A stretch of DNA of 64,000 bases. It comes from Amycolatopsis taiwanensis DSM 45107 (GTDB taxonomy: Bacteria > Actinomycetota > Actinomycetes > Mycobacteriales > Pseudonocardiaceae). Where the stretch lies: contig NZ_KI912598.1 of assembly GCF_000519205.1 (NCBI RefSeq), forward strand, positions 112,400-176,399, in the 5' to 3' direction. The stretch's first letter is position 1. The number at the start of each line of letters is the position of its first letter. Of this stretch, positions 19,661 to 27,697 are shown piece by piece. Made by a program: the position numbers and the translations under genes. The notes below the pieces were generated by a model that saw only the letters and a list, made by a program, of their open reading frames with translations, was not told where the DNA came from and made no database searches.

Positions 19661-20581
19661 GTGAGCAGCTTTCTCTCAGGTGGCCGCAATCAAGGTGACC
19701 AGTACGCGAGCCCCGTCGACACGGTCAAGGGGGTCTGGGGGCTTGCCCCCAGTCGGGGTGTGGGGGCTGAGCCCCCACAAGACACGGTCGCGCGCAAACT
19801 CGCGGAAAAGCACGCACAGCCGCAGGTACTGGTCAGCACGAATTCGGGTGGCAACCAGGCGTCGCGTTACTCCTTGCTCGTCGCCTCCGGCGGTGAGGAA
19901 GTCGTTGCCGCGCAAAGGCTTCGTCACCGCGTGTTCGCCGAAGAGCTGGGCGCGAAGCTCGACTCGCTGGTCGACGGCCTCGACGTGGACCGCTTCGACG
20001 AGCATTGCGACCACCTCGTGGTGCGGGACGACGACACCGGCGAAATCGTCGGCACCTACCGGATGCTGCCGCCGGCGGGGGCCGTCGCGGCGGGTGGGCG
20101 GTATTCCGACACCGAGTTCGACCTGAGCGCGCTGGCCGGGCTGCGCAGTTCGCTGGTCGAGACCGGCCGGTCGTGCGTGCATCCCGACCACCGCAGCGGT
20201 GCCGTGGTGAGCCTGGTGTGGGCGGGCATCGGCCGGTACATGCTGCTGGCGGGGCATCGCTACCTCGCCGGGTGCGCGTCCGTGCCACTGACCGACGGCG
20301 GCACCTACGCCGCCGGTGTCTGGGAAGTCATCCGGGCCAAGCATTACGCGCCGGAAAAACACCGGGTTCGGCCCCTGCGTCCGTGGGCGACTGAGGGCGT
20401 CTCACGGCCCTCCCGGTCGGTGCTGCCGCCGCTGCTCAAGGGCTACATCAGGCTCGGTGCCAAGGTGTGCGGGCCGCCGGCGCACGACCCCGATTTCGGC
20501 GTGGCGGACTTCTTCACGCTGCTGGATCTCCACCAGGTCGAGGAGCGCTACCTGAAGTTCTTCCTCGGGGAACAGCGGTGA
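19661..20581 (+). CDS. GNAT-like N-acyltransferase (OlsB/Rv3027c-type)
   Basis: 306 residues from the GTG at 19661. From residue ~65 it matches acyl-homoserine-lactone-synthase-like N-acyltransferases such as Ols[55 protein letters not shown] and a [10 protein letters not shown] strand. OlsB links a 3-hydroxy fatty acid to ornithine; the next gene, coupled by a GTGA overlap, is a PlsC-like O-acyltransferase, the partner expected for ornithine-lipid-type synthesis. The product here is inferred. The N-terminal ~60 residues are not conserved and contain an in-frame 63-bp insertion (palindromic element plus one copy of a 9-bp direct repeat), so the true start could be debated. Equivalent to Rv3027c. 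Confidence 0.8.
   Translation: MSSFLSGGRNQGDQYASPVDTVKGVWGLAPSRGVGAEPPQDTVARKLAEKHAQPQVLVSTNSGGNQASRYSLLVASGGEEVVAAQRLRHRVFAEELGAKLDSLVDGLDVDRFDEHCDHLVVRDDDTGEIVGTYRMLPPAGAVAAGGRYSDTEFDLSALAGLRSSLVETGRSCVHPDHRSGAVVSLVWAGIGRYMLLAGHRYLAGCASVPLTDGGTYAAGVWEVIRAKHYAPEKHRVRPLRPWATEGVSRPSRSVLPPLLKGYIRLGAKVCGPPAHDPDFGVADFFTLLDLHQVEERYLKFFLGEQR
19727..19780 (+). repeat. Double-palindrome element, copy 1, flanked by 9-bp direct repeats
   Basis: 54 bp made of two hairpins: CTGGGGGCTTGCCCCCAG and GTGGGGGCTGAGCCCCCAC, joined by TCGGGGT. It is bordered on both sides by GACACGGTC (19718-19726 and 19781-19789), which looks like a target duplication. Element plus one repeat is 63 bp (21 codons), so the host gene's frame is kept. 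Related copies lie at ~34344-34397 and, inverted, at ~49825-49875. Confidence 0.75.
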
Positions 20582-21456
20582 GCCACGCCTGGATGCCGGT
20601 TTCGCCGTGCGGCGACGGGTGCCTGACGGTCGGCGCGCCCACGGTCTCGCCGCCGCGCCGCGCGCTGCGGGTGATCGCGGCGTGCGCGGTGCTGCTGTTC
20701 GCGTTCGCCACCCTGCCGGTCCTGGTGGTGCTGCGCGGCGGGGCCCGAAACACCTTGCTGGGCCTGGTCTTCCGGGGAGTGCTGCGCGCGTTCGGGGTCC
20801 GGCTGGTGGTGCATGGCGGGCGCGGGTTCGCGGACGCGGAGCCGGGCCGCGGCGCCTTGGTGGTGAGCAACCACATCTCGTGGCTGGACATCGTGGCGGT
20901 CAACGCGGTGCGCCCGATGCGGGCGCTGGCGAAGCGGGAGATCGCGGACTGGCCGGTGCTCGGTGGTCTGGTCGCCCGGGGCGGCAGCATTTTCCTGGAC
21001 CGCGCACGGCTTTCCACGCTCCCGGCGACGATGGCGGAACTGGCCACGGCGTTGCGCGGCGGGGCGCTGGTGAACGTGACCCCGGAGGGGACGACGTGGT
21101 GTGGCCTGGCGACCGGACGGTTCGCCCCGGCGGCCTTCCAGGCCGCGATCGACGGCGGTGTGCCGGTGCGCCCGATCGCCCTGCGCTACCGCCTGGCGGA
21201 TGGGCGGGAAACCACGCAGCCGGCGTTCATCGGCGCGGATTCGCTGATCGACTCGGTGCGCCGGGTAATCCGGCTGCACGGGCTGGTGCTCCAGATGTAC
21301 ATCTGTCCGGAGATCGCGCCGGGCCGCGCGATGGACCGTCGTGAGCTGGCCGCGCTGGCACAGGCCGCGATCGCGGGAGCCTGGGGGTTGCACCTCCGGA
21401 CGACGCCGCACTCGGCCCGGTCATCCACGAACATGCTTTCCCCGCGCGGACATTGA
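20578..21456 (+). CDS. PlsC-like 1-acyl-glycerol/lyso-lipid acyltransferase (Rv3026c-type)
   Basis: 292 residues from a GTG at 20578 that overlaps the previous stop (GTGA). A hydrophobic stretch at residues ~30-55 (AACAVLLFAFATLPVLVVLR) would anchor it in the membrane. The PlsC motifs follow: SNHISWLDIVAV (H-x4-D, catalytic), GSIFLDRARLSTLPATMAEL, VNVTPEGTTWCG and VPVRPIALRY. It transfers an acyl group from acyl-ACP or acyl-CoA to a lyso-lipid; beside the OlsB-like gene an OlsA-type role is likely, but a general lysophospholipid role is possible. Equivalent to Rv3026c. Confidence 0.88.
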   Translation: MSHAWMPVSPCGDGCLTVGAPTVSPPRRALRVIAACAVLLFAFATLPVLVVLRGGARNTLLGLVFRGVLRAFGVRLVVHGGRGFADAEPGRGALVVSNHISWLDIVAVNAVRPMRALAKREIADWPVLGGLVARGGSIFLDRARLSTLPATMAELATALRGGALVNVTPEGTTWCGLATGRFAPAAFQAAIDGGVPVRPIALRYRLADGRETTQPAFIGADSLIDSVRRVIRLHGLVLQMYICPEIAPGRAMDRRELAALAQAAIAGAWGLHLRTTPHSARSSTNMLSPRGH

Positions 21457-21490
21457 CCTCGACTGCGCTGGAGGTGGCAGAGTCGAGTGC

Positions 21491-22849
21491 GTGATCGCAA
21501 CCGACCCGCCCCGGCCTCGGGGCGTGCTTTGGACGCCTGCCCACCGAGCCACCACCGTGGCGAGCCTGCTCGTCGTCACGTTGATCGCCTTCGAGAGCAT
21601 GGGCGTCGCGACCGCGATGCCGACCCTGGTCGCCGACCTGCACGGCCAATCCCTGTATTCCTGGCCGTTCACCGCGTTCCTCGTCGCGAGCGTCGTGGCC
21701 ACCGTCCTTTCGGGCCGGATCTGCGACCGGCGTGGCCCAGGCCTTTCGCTGGTGGCCGGGCCCGCGATCTTCGTGGCCGGCCTGGTGCTGTGTGGCTTCG
21801 CACAGAACATGTTCGTGCTGCTGGCCGGGCGGGTGCTGCAGGGCCTGGGCTCGGGCACGGTCATCGTGGCGATCTACCTGATGATCGCGCTGGTCTACGA
21901 CGACCGCGAGCGGCCGGCCATGTTCGCCGCGAACGCGGCCGCGTGGGTGGTGCCCGCGATGGTCGGCCCGTCGCTGGCCGGGCTGGTCACCGAGACCGTC
22001 GGCTGGCGCTGGGTCTTCCTCGGGCTGGTCCCGCCGGCGCTGCTCGCGCTGGTCATGCTGATCCCCCTGGCGCGGCGGCTGCGCACCGAGGCGCCGGGCG
22101 AAGGACGGCGGGCCGGGGTGTGGGCGGCCGTCGGGGCCGCGGTCGGGGTCGCCGTGCTGACCTGGGCGGCCCAGCACCCCTCGCCGGCCGCGCTCGCCTA
22201 CGGCGCGGGCGGGCTGATCGTGCTGGCCTGGGCGCTGCGCACCCTGCTGCCACCGGGCACCGTCACCGCCCGGCCCGGCCTGCCCACCGTGGTCGCGGCG
22301 CGCGGGCTGCTGGGCGGCGCGTTCGCCGGCATGGAAGCGTTCCTGCCGTTGACCATGAGCGCGGTGCACGGGTACAGCCCGGCGCTGGCCGGGCTGCCGC
22401 TGACGGTGTGCGCGCTGGGCTGGTCGGCCGCCGCGGCGGTGCAGGGCCGTCATCCCGACTGGTCGCGCGAGGTCGCACTCCGCCTCGGGTTCGGGTTGGT
22501 GGCGGTGGCGCTGGTGATCTTCGCGTTCGTCTCACAGCCGTGGTTTCCCGGCTGGCTGGCGTTTCTGGGCGGTGTCATCGGCGGTGCTGGCATGGGCACG
22601 GCGTATCCGTCGCTGTCGCTGCTGCTACTCCGGTTCTCCCCGGAGGCCGAGCGCGGCTTCAACACCTCGGCGATGCAGCTTTCCGACTGGGTGTCCTCGG
22701 CGGTCACCGTCGGCTTGGGCGGCGTGCTGCTCGCCCTCCTGGCCTCGGCCGAGCACCCCTCGCCCGCGCTGGCGGCGCTGGCCGTCCTGCTGACCGTGAT
22801 CGCGCTGCTCGGGGTGTTCGTCACGCGGCGGTGGCCCACGCGCGAGTGA
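21491..22849 (+). CDS. MFS drug-exporter-type transporter
   Basis: 452 residues from a GTG at 21491 with about 14 hydrophobic segments. The motif-A region reads SGRICDRRGPGLSLVAGPAI after helix 2, and the helix-4 stretch is LAGRVLQGLGSGTVIVAIYL. The second half repeats the pattern less clearly. It resembles DHA2-type exporters; no substrate can be named. It starts 34 bp after the PlsC-like gene and is followed 27 bp later by iscS, so the whole run may be co-transcribed. No equivalent is known to me in the mycobacterial locus. Confidence 0.85.
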   Translation: MIATDPPRPRGVLWTPAHRATTVASLLVVTLIAFESMGVATAMPTLVADLHGQSLYSWPFTAFLVASVVATVLSGRICDRRGPGLSLVAGPAIFVAGLVLCGFAQNMFVLLAGRVLQGLGSGTVIVAIYLMIALVYDDRERPAMFAANAAAWVVPAMVGPSLAGLVTETVGWRWVFLGLVPPALLALVMLIPLARRLRTEAPGEGRRAGVWAAVGAAVGVAVLTWAAQHPSPAALAYGAGGLIVLAWALRTLLPPGTVTARPGLPTVVAARGLLGGAFAGMEAFLPLTMSAVHGYSPALAGLPLTVCALGWSAAAAVQGRHPDWSREVALRLGFGLVAVALVIFAFVSQPWFPGWLAFLGGVIGGAGMGTAYPSLSLLLLRFSPEAERGFNTSAMQLSDWVSSAVTVGLGGVLLALLASAEHPSPALAALAVLLTVIALLGVFVTRRWPTRE

Positions 22850-22876
22850 ACCCGGTAGGTCTACCCTGGTGGAGAA

Positions 22877-24100
22877 ATGACTTACCTTGATCACGCGGCG
22901 ACCACCCCGATGGCGCCGGAGGCCATAGCGGCGATGAGCGAGGCCCTGTCCATGGTGGGCAACGCTTCGTCGCTGCATTCCTCCGGCCGGCGGGCGCGAC
23001 GCGTGGTGGAGGAGGCCCGGGAGGCGATCGCCGAGGCGCTCGGCGCACGGCCGTCCGAAGTGATCTTCACCGCCGGTGGCACGGAGAGCGACAACCTGGC
23101 GGTCAAGGGCATTTTCTGGGCGCGTAACTCGGCCGATCCGGCCCGTCGCCGCGTGCTGGCCAGCACCGTGGAGCACCACGCCGTGCTGGACACGGTGCAG
23201 TGGCTGGCCGACCACGCCGGCGCCCAGGTCAGCTGGCTCGATGTCGACGAGCACGGTCGCGTGCTGCCCGAGACGCTGCGCAAGGCGATCGAGCAGGATC
23301 CCACGGATGTGGCCTTGGTCACCGTGATGTGGGCGAACAACGAGGTCGGCACGATCAACCCGATGGCCGAGCTGGCCGCGATCTGCGCCGAGTACGACAT
23401 CCCGGTACACACCGACGCCGTGCAGGCGGTCGGCGGCGTGCCGGTGGACTTCGCGGCCAGCGGGGTGAGCGCGCTGACCCTGACCGGGCACAAGCTCGGC
23501 GGTCCCTACGGCGTCGGCGCGCTGCTGCTCGGCCGGTCCACGCCGTGCATGCCGCTGCTGCACGGCGGCGGTCAGGAGCGCGACGTCCGGTCGGGCACCC
23601 TGGACGTTCCGGCGATCCACGCCTTCGCCACGGCCGTGCGGGTGGCGGTGGCCGGGCCGCCCGACCACGTTGCCGCCCTGCGCGACGCGCTCGTCGAGTC
23701 GGTGCTGGCCGAGGTGCCGGACGCGATCCTCAACGGGGCGCCGCTGGGCGAGGGGCGGCTGCCCGGCAACGCACACTTCACCTTCCCCGGCTGCGCCGGC
23801 GACAGCCTGCTGATGTTGCTGGACGCCAAGGGAATCGAGTGCTCGACCGGTTCGGCCTGCACGGCGGGCGTCGCGGAGCCGAGCCACGTGCTGCTGGCCA
23901 TGGGCTGCGACGCCCGGTCGGCGCGCTGCTCGCTGCGGTTCTCCCTCGGCCACACCTCGACCCGGGCCGACGTGGACGCCCTGGCGCGCGAGATCGGCGC
24001 CGTGGTCGCGCGGGCCCGGCAGGCGGGGCTGGCCGGGATGCGCAAACAACCGGCCGGGACACCGGACAACGCTTCGAAAGCACGCGCTCAGGAGGTGTGA
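22877..24100 (+). CDS. iscS: Cysteine desulfurase, IscS/NifS family
   Basis: 407 residues. The N-terminus [11 protein letters not shown] is the class V aminotransferase start. The PLP lysine is in [17 protein letters not shown], and the persulfide Cys in [20 protein letters not shown]. It removes sulfur from cysteine and passes it to acceptors. The next gene, mnmA, overlaps its stop by one base (TGATG), so its main role here is probably sulfur supply for tRNA 2-thiouridine, possibly also Fe-S clusters. Equivalent to Rv3025c. Confidence 0.95.
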   Translation: MTYLDHAATTPMAPEAIAAMSEALSMVGNASSLHSSGRRARRVVEEAREAIAEALGARPSEVIFTAGGTESDNLAVKGIFWARNSADPARRRVLASTVEHHAVLDTVQWLADHAGAQVSWLDVDEHGRVLPETLRKAIEQDPTDVALVTVMWANNEVGTINPMAELAAICAEYDIPVHTDAVQAVGGVPVDFAASGVSALTLTGHKLGGPYGVGALLLGRSTPCMPLLHGGGQERDVRSGTLDVPAIHAFATAVRVAVAGPPDHVAALRDALVESVLAEVPDAILNGAPLGEGRLPGNAHFTFPGCAGDSLLMLLDAKGIECSTGSACTAGVAEPSHVLLAMGCDARSARCSLRFSLGHTSTRADVDALAREIGAVVARARQAGLAGMRKQPAGTPDNASKARAQEV

Positions 24101-25188
24101 TGCGGGTACTGGCCGCGATGAGCGGGGGAGTGGACTCGGCGGTGGCCGCGGCTCGCGCCGTGGACGCCGGGCACGAGGTCGTCGGGGTGCACCTGGCGCT
24201 GTCCGCCAAGCCCGGCACGCTGCGCACCGGCGCGCGCGGCTGCTGCACGATCGAGGACTCGCGCGACGCCCGCCGGGCCGCCGACCTGCTCGGAATTCCC
24301 TTCTACGTCTGGGATTTCGCCGAGCGGTTCACCGAGGAGGTCGTCGAGACCTTCGTCGGCGAGTACGCGGCAGGCCGCACGCCCAACCCGTGCGTCACGT
24401 GCAACGAGAAGATCAAGTTCGAGGCCCTGCTGGACAAGGCGATGGCGCTCGGCTTCGACGCGGTGGCCACCGGCCACTACGCTCGGCTGTCCATTGTGGA
24501 TGGCGTGCCGGAGCTGCGCCGGAGCGTGGACGAGGGCAAGGACCAGTCCTACGTGCTCGCGTCGCTCACGCCGGAGCAGCTGCGCCATTCGCTGTTCCCG
24601 CTCGGCGGCTCGCTCAAGTCCGACGTCCGGGCCGAGGCGCAGCGGCGTGACCTGGCCGTGGCGCGCAAGCCCGACAGTCACGACATCTGCTTCATCCCCG
24701 ACGGGGACACCAAGAAGTTCCTGGAGAACCGGCTCGGCTCGCACCCGGGCGAACTGGTCGACGCCGAGACCGGCGCCGTGCTCGGCCGGCACACCGGCGT
24801 GCACGGGTTCACCGTCGGGCAGCGCAAGGGCCTGGGCATCGACCAGCCCGCGCCGGACGGCCGGCCGCGGTACGTGCTGTCGCTGGAACCGGTGTCGGGA
24901 ACGGTGAAGGTCGGTTCGGTGGAACAACTCGCCGTGCGCCGGATCGACGCCGACCGTCCGATCTGGCCGAGTGAGCGGCCGCTGGACGGGCCGACCGAGT
25001 GCGTGATCCAGGTCCGGGCGCATGGGGGGACCGCCGACGCCGTGGCGGAAGCCGATGGTGACCGTGTGCGGATCGAGTTGCGCGAGCCGCTCCGGGGCGT
25101 CGCGCCGGGCCAGGTGGTCGTGCTCTACCGCCCGGACCCGGACGGCGACCTCGTCCTGGGCAGCGCCAAGATCGCCGCCACCGAGTAG
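24100..25188 (+). CDS. mnmA: tRNA-specific 2-thiouridylase MnmA
   Basis: 362 residues. The PP-loop [20 protein letters not shown] binds ATP near the N-terminus. The two catalytic cysteines are in [20 protein letters not shown] and [20 protein letters not shown], and the C-terminal beta-barrel domain begins around [20 protein letters not shown]. MnmA puts sulfur on U34 of tRNA(Lys), tRNA(Glu) and tRNA(Gln), using IscS as donor, here the preceding gene. The ATG at 24100 follows a GGAGGTGTG ribosome site. Its stop is only 7 bp from the convergent tetR stop. Equivalent to Rv3024c. Confidence 0.96.
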   Translation: MRVLAAMSGGVDSAVAAARAVDAGHEVVGVHLALSAKPGTLRTGARGCCTIEDSRDARRAADLLGIPFYVWDFAERFTEEVVETFVGEYAAGRTPNPCVTCNEKIKFEALLDKAMALGFDAVATGHYARLSIVDGVPELRRSVDEGKDQSYVLASLTPEQLRHSLFPLGGSLKSDVRAEAQRRDLAVARKPDSHDICFIPDGDTKKFLENRLGSHPGELVDAETGAVLGRHTGVHGFTVGQRKGLGIDQPAPDGRPRYVLSLEPVSGTVKVGSVEQLAVRRIDADRPIWPSERPLDGPTECVIQVRAHGGTADAVAEADGDRVRIELREPLRGVAPGQVVVLYRPDPDGDLVLGSAKIAATE

Positions 25189-25195
25189 GTCTGGT

Positions 25196-25795
25196 TCAGG
25201 CCGGCGGCAGTCCGCGCAGCAAGGGCAGGTAGATCTCGTCGACGAGTTCGGTGATCATCTCGTCGGGCACGGCTTCGCCGCAGAGCATCAACTCGTTCCG
25301 GACCAGGTCGAGCGGTAACCGCGCCACCCGCAATGGCAGCCGGACCGGCGCGAGTTCACCGCGATCGATCGCGTGTCGCACGATCGTGTTCATCGTGTCG
25401 GTCAGTTCCGAGGACCTGGTGAGCTGGGCGCGCAACGCCTCGATGACCTCCGGGTGGCGGAAGGTCTCGCCCATCACGCCCGCGATCACCTCGCCCATGA
25501 TGCTGTTCGCCCGGTCCGCGATGCGGGTGAAGACGTAGACCAGGTCCGCGCGGAGGGAGCCGGTGTCGGGCAGCTCCCGCGGCGGGATCGGCGCGCTGTG
25601 CTCCCAGGCCGCGAGCACCAGTTCGGCGCGATTCGGCCAGCGGCGGTAGATTACCGGCTTGCTGGTCTCGGCGCGGGCGGCGACCGCCTCGATGGTGAAC
25701 CTGGTATAGCCCACTTCGTTGAGCTCGGCCCAGGCCGCGTCGAGAATGGCCTGCTCCAACTCGGCGCCCCGGCGCCGGGTCTTCGTCTCCGCCAC
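25196..25795 (-). CDS. TetR-family repressor of the ABC exporter
   Basis: 199 residues. The N-terminal HTH is FTIEAVAARAETSKPVIYRR (~residues 32-51). The C-terminal ligand domain includes MGEVIAGVMGETFRHPEVIE. It is divergent from an ABC exporter pair across 91 bp that hold two copies of a 15-bp repeat, so it most likely represses the exporter and itself until an exported drug or metabolite binds. The ATG-like start at 25795 is preceded by AAAGGGG. The ligand is unknown. Confidence 0.88.
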   Translation of the reverse strand: MAETKTRRRGAELEQAILDAAWAELNEVGYTRFTIEAVAARAETSKPVIYRRWPNRAELVLAAWEHSAPIPPRELPDTGSLRADLVYVFTRIADRANSIMGEVIAGVMGETFRHPEVIEALRAQLTRSSELTDTMNTIVRHAIDRGELAPVRLPLRVARLPLDLVRNELMLCGEAVPDEMITELVDEIYLPLLRGLPPA

Positions 25796-25809
25796 GCTGC
25801 CCCTTTAAA

Positions 25810-25870
25810 ATACGTTGCGTTTCTTATCGTGACGGGTCTACTCTACCATTATTAGATACGGTTCGTTTCT
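25810..25870. promoter_or_regulatory. Putative TetR operator pair and divergent promoter
   Basis: ATACGTTGCGTTTCT (25810-25824) and ATACGGTTCGTTTCT (25856-25870) are direct repeats with two differences, 46 bp start to start, in the only A/T-richer stretch between tetR and the ABC genes. Each copy has an imperfect dyad (ATACG/CGTTT), as in many TetR sites. They would cover both promoters. Confidence 0.55.
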
Positions 25871-25886
25871 CTGACCGGGGGTCTCA

Positions 25887-27620
25887 TTGCTGAACCGCTT
25901 GTTACGCACGTTCCTGCGCCCATACCGCAAGGAACTGACCGCCGTGCTGGTGCTGCAGCTGGTCGGCACCATCGCATCGCTGTACCTGCCCAGTCTCAAC
26001 GCCGACATCATCGACTTCGGGGTAGCCAAGGGGGACACCGGCTACATCCTGTCGACGGGTGGCTGGATGTTGAGCGTGACGGTGCTGCAGATCGTCTGCT
26101 CCGTCGGCGCCGTCTACTTCGGCGCCCGCGCCGCGATGTCCTTCGGCCGGGATGTCCGGTCCGGGATCTTCCACCGGGTCGGCGAGTTCTCCGCCCGCGA
26201 GGTCGCCGGGTTCGGCGCGCCGTCGCTGATCACGCGCACCACCAACGACGTACAGCAGGTGCAGCTGCTGGTGGCGATGGCCTGCACCATGTTCGTCACC
26301 GCGCCGATCATGTGCATCGGTGGGATCGTGTTGGCACTCAAGGAAGACGTCGGCCTGTCGTGGCTCCTGCTGGTCTGCGTGCCCGTGCTGCTGGTCGCCA
26401 TCGGGTCGATCGTAATGCGCATGGTGCCGCAGTTCCGCCGCATGCAGGAGCGGATCGACCAGGTCAACCGCGTGCTGCGCGAGCAGCTGTCGGGTATCCG
26501 GGTGGTCCGTGCCTTCGTCCGCGAACGCGCGGAAACACACCGGTTCGCCGACGCCAACACCACGCTCACCAACACGGCGTTGCGGGTGGGCCGGTTGCAG
26601 GCGCTGATCTTCCCGACCGTGATGCTGATCCTGAACGCCTCCAGCGTCGCCGTGCTCTGGTTCGGGGCACATCGCGTCGACGCCGGGGAAATGCAGGTGG
26701 GCGCGATGACCGCGTTCCTGAACTACCTGCTGCAGATCCTCATGTCGGTGATGATGGCGACCTTCATCTCCACCATGATCCCGCGTGCCGCGGTCTGCGC
26801 CGAGCGCATCAACGAGGTGCTGGACACCGAGCCATCGGTGACTCCGCCGTCCGCGCCCGTGCGTGAGCTGCGGGCACAGGCGGAGCTGGAGTTCCGCGGC
26901 GTCGAGTTCCGCTACCCGGGTGCGGCGGATCCCGTGCTGCGCAACATTTCCTTCCGTGCGGAAGCGGGCAAGACGACCGCGATCATCGGCAGCACCGGGA
27001 CGGGCAAGACCACCTTGCTGTCGCTGATCCCGAGGCTGATCGACGTGACCGACGGCAGCGTGCTGGTCGACGGTGTCGACGTGCGGGAGCTCGATCCGGA
27101 TGTGCTGATGAGCCGGATCGGCCTGGTGCCGCAGAAGCCGTACCTGTTCACCGGCACGGTCGCGAGCAACCTGCGCTACGGGAATCCGGACGCTACCGAA
27201 GAAGAGCTGTGGCAGGCGTTGGAGATCGCGCAGGCCCGCGATTTCGTGGAGGAGATGCCCGGCGGCCTGGACGCGCCGATCGCGCAGGGTGGTACGAACG
27301 TTTCCGGTGGGCAGCGGCAACGGCTTTCCATCGCGCGAGCGCTGGTGAGCCGGCCGGAGATCTACCTGTTCGACGACTCGTTCTCCGCGCTCGACCTCGC
27401 CACGGACGCCCGGTTGCGGGCCGCGTTGCGCCCGCACACCGAGCAGGCCGCCGTCGTTGTGGTCGCCCAGCGGGTGTCCACGATCCTCGACGCCGACCAG
27501 ATCATCGCCCTCGACGAGGGCACCATCGCCGGACTCGGCACCCATCGCGAGCTCCTGGAGACGTGCCCGACCTACGTGGAGATCGTGCAGTCGCAGATGA
27601 ACATCGAGGAGGCCGCATGA
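25887..27620 (+). CDS. ABC exporter half-transporter, degenerate-site subunit
   Basis: 577 residues from a TTG at 25887. Six transmembrane helices fill residues ~15-310, then the nucleotide-binding domain: Walker A GSTGTGKTT, Q-loop VPQKPYLF, signature NVSGGQRQR, Walker B IYLFDDSFSALD. The residue after the Walker B Asp is Asp rather than the catalytic Glu, as in TM287-like subunits of heterodimeric exporters. The next ABC gene has a normal Glu there, so the pair should form one transporter with one degenerate and one active ATP site. It probably exports a drug or lipid across the membrane. Controlled by the divergent TetR. Confidence 0.92.
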   Translation: MLNRLLRTFLRPYRKELTAVLVLQLVGTIASLYLPSLNADIIDFGVAKGDTGYILSTGGWMLSVTVLQIVCSVGAVYFGARAAMSFGRDVRSGIFHRVGEFSAREVAGFGAPSLITRTTNDVQQVQLLVAMACTMFVTAPIMCIGGIVLALKEDVGLSWLLLVCVPVLLVAIGSIVMRMVPQFRRMQERIDQVNRVLREQLSGIRVVRAFVRERAETHRFADANTTLTNTALRVGRLQALIFPTVMLILNASSVAVLWFGAHRVDAGEMQVGAMTAFLNYLLQILMSVMMATFISTMIPRAAVCAERINEVLDTEPSVTPPSAPVRELRAQAELEFRGVEFRYPGAADPVLRNISFRAEAGKTTAIIGSTGTGKTTLLSLIPRLIDVTDGSVLVDGVDVRELDPDVLMSRIGLVPQKPYLFTGTVASNLRYGNPDATEEELWQALEIAQARDFVEEMPGGLDAPIAQGGTNVSGGQRQRLSIARALVSRPEIYLFDDSFSALDLATDARLRAALRPHTEQAAVVVVAQRVSTILDADQIIALDEGTIAGLGTHRELLETCPTYVEIVQSQMNIEEAA

Positions 27621-27697
27621 TCGACAATTGCGAAGCCCCGATCATGTGGGCCGACCGGGTGCGGGTGTCCCGCATGAACACCGAGGAGGCCGCCTGA
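27617..27697 (+). CDS. 26-codon ORF bridging the two ABC genes
   Basis: The ATG at 27617 overlaps the upstream stop (ATGA), is preceded by GAGGAGG at the right distance, and the frame ends with a TGA at 27695-27697 that overlaps the ATG of the second ABC gene (TGATG). The peptide begins MIDNCEAPIMWADRVRVS and ends MNTEEAA, which copies the last seven residues (MNIEEAA) of the upstream ABC protein; the DNA of that end (27597-27620) and of 27674-27697 differs at two of 24 positions. It may be a real small protein, or a duplication by-product that keeps translational coupling. Confidence 0.45.
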   Translation: MIDNCEAPIMWADRVRVSRMNTEEAA

